The notes below the pieces were generated by a model. The model searched no databases. It was given only the letters and a program-made list of their open reading frames with translations, and was not told the origin of the DNA. A stretch of 8,298 bases of DNA from NCBI GenBank assembly GCA_903896915.1, contig CAITZN010000043.1:1-8298 (forward strand), given 5' to 3'. This document shows positions 6,422 to 8,298 of this stretch, one piece after another. The DNA is from an uncultured bacterium. GTDB taxonomy: Bacteria > Desulfobacterota > Desulfobulbia > Desulfobulbales > Desulfobulbaceae. The position numbers and the translations under genes were made by a program. Positions within the stretch are counted from its first letter, which is position 1. Each line of letters starts with the position of its first letter.

Positions 6422-7889
6422 TTTTTCACGGATTTGGAGCAGGTTACGGTCTCGCGGCCGCAGTAATACACTCTTACCATTTGAGCTGGTTAAGTATTTC
6501 GCCTTTACCTCATTGCTGCTTATTCTGATTGTCTCCTTTATCCTGTCATGGATGATCGCAGACAATGCCAAGACTGTGCTGCTGCAGCGCAGCGAAGCCT
6601 ATTCAAGGCTTTTTGCCGACAACCTCAACCGCCAGGTTTTTTTGCAATTCGTTTTACCCACAGCCGTTCGCTACGGCAGGATCGCCCTGTCGGAACAGGT
6701 GCAGTTTGAGCGTCTTGATCAGATTGTCCGTAACATTACCCGTGGCATGCGGATCGATTCGGTGACCATCTTCGAACCGTATCAGAACAGGATTGCGTAT
6801 TCAACCATCTCCGAGTTAATGGGCAAACGTGACATGGGGGGGTTGGAATATCTGAAAGCGGGCAAAGGCGAGAGTAATTCGGTACTGATTACCGGAGGCT
6901 CCCTGTTCAGTCTACTTCCCGGTGTGTCTTCAGCGGTCTTCTGCACCCTGAAGACCTATGTTCCCTTTCGCCAGGAGAACAAACTGGGAGAGCAGACCGG
7001 TGAGATCATGGGAGTTATCGAGATTGTCCAGGACCTTTCCGACGATCTCAGGGCCATCATTCAACTCCAGGGTCGGGTGATCGTCCTTTCTCTGTTCATT
7101 CTCTCCATCCTCTTTACCATCCTGAGCCTGATTGTGATCAAGGCCAACCGTATTATTGCCCTAAAAGCGGAGGAACGGCTGCGGCTGGAGGAACAGCTCA
7201 ATGAAGCGCAGCGTCTCGCCTCACTGGGGAAAATGGTGGCAGCCGTGTCTCACGAGATCAAGAATCCTCTGGGAATTGTCCGTTCGACCGCTGAAATTCT
7301 CGGCAACCGAATCAGCAAGGTGGCACCCGGCAACGAGCATCTTGCCAATATCATTGTCGAGGAAACATCGCGACTCGATGCTATTGTCCGTGAGTTCCTC
7401 GATTTTGCCCGGCCCCCGGAAGCGAAGATGGCGCCTCGTTCGCTCAATGCCGTTATCGAGCGGGTCCTGCGTTTCATGGAGCCGGAATTCAAGCAAAAAT
7501 CGGTAGTGGTGCGCACCGAACTTGGCGATCTGCCTGAGATTTTCATGGATAGCGAGCAGGTCTATCAGGTTGTATTCAATATCGTGTTCAATGCGACGCA
7601 GGCCATGCCCTATGGCGGTGATATTATGGTGCAAACCAGGGTGGACCAGGAACAAGCCACCGTGGTGCTCGAAGTAACGGATACGGGTATCGGCATTTCT
7701 CCGGAGAAGATCGATCAGATTTTTACCCCTTTCTACACCGACAAGAATCGCGGCACCGGTCTTGGGTTGACCATCGCCAAGAACATTGTTGAACAGCATC
7801 ATGGTGTCATCTCCGTGACCAGCCGTCCTGACGAGGGCAGTGCCTTCAGTGTTACTCTGCCGGTAAACGGGGGAGCTTCAACAGTCTGA
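6402..7889 (+). CDS. Membrane sensor histidine kinase (NtrB/ZraS-like)
   Basis: This is a two-component sensor kinase that would autophosphorylate on His and pass the phosphate to a response regulator not present in the window. I chose GTG 6402 (495 aa) because GGAG (6392-6395) lies 6 nt upstream and the extended frame back to 6102 only shadows the radical SAM gene. The protein has an Arg-rich cytoplasmic N-terminus, TM1 at about 33-53, a periplasmic sensor region of about 170 residues (about 54-224), and TM2 at about 225-246. A short charged coiled linker without an evident HAMP domain precedes the H box AAVSHEIKNPLG (phospho-acceptor H284). The ATPase domain has the N box FNIVFNATQAM (N397), the G1 box DTGIG (427-431), the F box FTPFY (441-445) and the G2 box GTGLGL (451-456). 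All catalytic boxes are intact. The sensor may be Cache-like, but I cannot name its ligand. Overlap with the radical SAM gene suggests translational coupling. Confidence 0.93.
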   Translation: MKIPRPDFSRIWSRLRSRGRSNTLLPFELVKYFAFTSLLLILIVSFILSWMIADNAKTVLLQRSEAYSRLFADNLNRQVFLQFVLPTAVRYGRIALSEQVQFERLDQIVRNITRGMRIDSVTIFEPYQNRIAYSTISELMGKRDMGGLEYLKAGKGESNSVLITGGSLFSLLPGVSSAVFCTLKTYVPFRQENKLGEQTGEIMGVIEIVQDLSDDLRAIIQLQGRVIVLSLFILSILFTILSLIVIKANRIIALKAEERLRLEEQLNEAQRLASLGKMVAAVSHEIKNPLGIVRSTAEILGNRISKVAPGNEHLANIIVEETSRLDAIVREFLDFARPPEAKMAPRSLNAVIERVLRFMEPEFKQKSVVVRTELGDLPEIFMDSEQVYQVVFNIVFNATQAMPYGGDIMVQTRVDQEQATVVLEVTDTGIGISPEKIDQIFTPFYTDKNRGTGLGLTIAKNIVEQHHGVISVTSRPDEGSAFSVTLPVNGGASTV

Positions 7890-7909
7890 AATGATGGTGC
7901 TGCCCGGCA

Positions 7910-7951
7910 ACTGACTTCCCTCCCCTAGAATCATGCACAACCAAAGTCAGT
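7910..7951 (+). repeat. Inverted repeat between kinase and ABC ATPase genes
   Basis: ACTGACTT (7910-7917) and AAGTCAGT (7944-7951) are perfectly complementary 8-bp arms around a 26-nt spacer, 20 nt after the kinase stop. No T run follows directly, so a terminator is unlikely. A regulator-binding site or mRNA structure is possible. A second, weaker pair (TGGCGA 7958-7963 with TCGCCA 7984-7989) lies just downstream. The rest of the 7890-8032 spacer shows no clear promoter, apart from a seven-T run at 8012-8018 just before the ribosome binding site of the next gene. Confidence 0.4.
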
Positions 7952-8032
7952 CAACCCTGGCGATTCATGGTCAATCGTCACATTCGCCATTTCACCGTGC
8001 CATCCGTGTTATTTTTTTGGTCAAGGACCCAT

Positions 8033-8298
8033 ATGCTGTATCTTGAAATCCAGAATTTGAGCTTTCAGAACCGCGGGCCTTATTCTTTCCGCATCAAGGC
8101 CGGGGAGTGTGTGGGACTCCGGGGGGCTTCCGGAGCGGGCAAGAGCCTGCTGCTTAGGGCGATCGCCGATCTCGATCCGCGAACCGGCAGTATGCAGCTT
8201 GGCGATATCAAAGCTGATGCGGTGGCGGCACCTAGTTGGCGGCGGGCCGTGGGCCTGCTGCCTGCGGAGAGCGGCTGGTGGCTGGATCAGGTGGGCGA
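8033..8298 (+). CDS. ABC transporter ATP-binding protein, 5' part only
   Basis: The open frame begins at ATG 8033, with AAGGA (8023-8027) 5 nt upstream, and runs off the window after 88 codons. It begins MLYLEIQNLSFQNRG, and the Walker A P-loop GASGAGKS lies at residues 31-38 after the usual AGECVGLRG lead-in, so it is an ATP-binding cassette subunit that would power a membrane partner. After RRAVGLLP, where most ABC ATPases have PQ (the Q-loop glutamine), this protein reads PAESGWW (77-83). The short start with no membrane segment suggests a compact stand-alone ATPase, perhaps of the FetA/YbbL kind, but the signature and Walker B regions lie outside the window and the substrate cannot be told. 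Confidence 0.88.
   Translation, partial: MLYLEIQNLSFQNRGPYSFRIKAGECVGLRGASGAGKSLLLRAIADLDPRTGSMQLGDIKADAVAAPSWRRAVGLLPAESGWWLDQVG

Noticed and set aside
5924..6571. 215-aa open frame on the minus strand
   Set aside because: It is antisense to the radical SAM and kinase coding regions, and has no recognisable motif and no plausible promoter or ribosome binding site.
7221..7802. 193-aa open frame on the minus strand
   Set aside because: It is a shadow opposite the highly conserved HisKA and HATPase domains of the kinase, and its composition mirrors the sense codons.
8001..8020. Seven-T run as a terminator for the kinase gene
   Set aside because: No stable stem lies directly upstream of the T run. 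The nearest inverted repeats end 20-60 nt earlier.
1..8298. CRISPR array, tRNA, rRNA or prophage genes
   Set aside because: No regularly spaced repeats, tRNA-like cloverleaf or phage-type genes were seen on either strand; the window is nearly filled by the genes listed.

Overview
The window reads as a bacterial chromosome segment carrying the end of a division and cell-wall (dcw) cluster, all on the + strand: murB, ftsQ, ftsA, ftsZ. It continues into a radical SAM gene, a membrane histidine kinase and the first third of an ABC ATPase. Protein character (a type II-like MurB, an FtsZ tail ending in [11 protein letters not shown], an NtrB/ZraS-like kinase, a B12-binding-type radical SAM enzyme) and moderately GC-rich coding DNA suggest a Desulfobacterota (deltaproteobacterial) organism, perhaps Desulfobulbales-like. 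That placement is inferred from sequence character only.

Layout: positions 1-~100 hold something that does not belong, a piece of eukaryotic Ty3/gypsy retrotransposon pol (C-terminal edge of the RNase H domain) in frame 2. It runs directly into murB (129-1064). Then come ftsQ (1081-2022), ftsA (2027-3250, 4 nt after ftsQ), an 87-nt spacer with inverted repeats, and ftsZ (3338-4543). A strong intrinsic terminator (4604-4646) closes the dcw part. A radical SAM gene (about 4673-6421) follows and overlaps a histidine kinase gene (6402-7889) by 20 nt. A 143-nt spacer then leads to an ABC ATPase that runs off the window (8033-8298).

How the genes work together: MurB makes UDP-MurNAc for peptidoglycan. 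FtsZ forms the division ring, FtsA anchors it to the membrane, and FtsQ links it to the periplasmic septal machinery. The radical SAM/kinase pair looks translationally coupled and separate from the division operon. Its substrate and signal are not evident, and no response regulator lies in the window.

The most noteworthy observation is the retroelement fragment next to murB. The simplest reading is a chimeric assembly join with host or other eukaryotic DNA, for example in a symbiont or animal-associated metagenome. A true insertion is possible but less likely. Secondary points are a weakly supported TTG start for the radical SAM gene just downstream of a terminator, a changed SAM-domain motif and a Cys-rich tail in that protein, and an ABC ATPase lacking the usual Q-loop glutamine. 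I did not find a convincing new multi-gene system.
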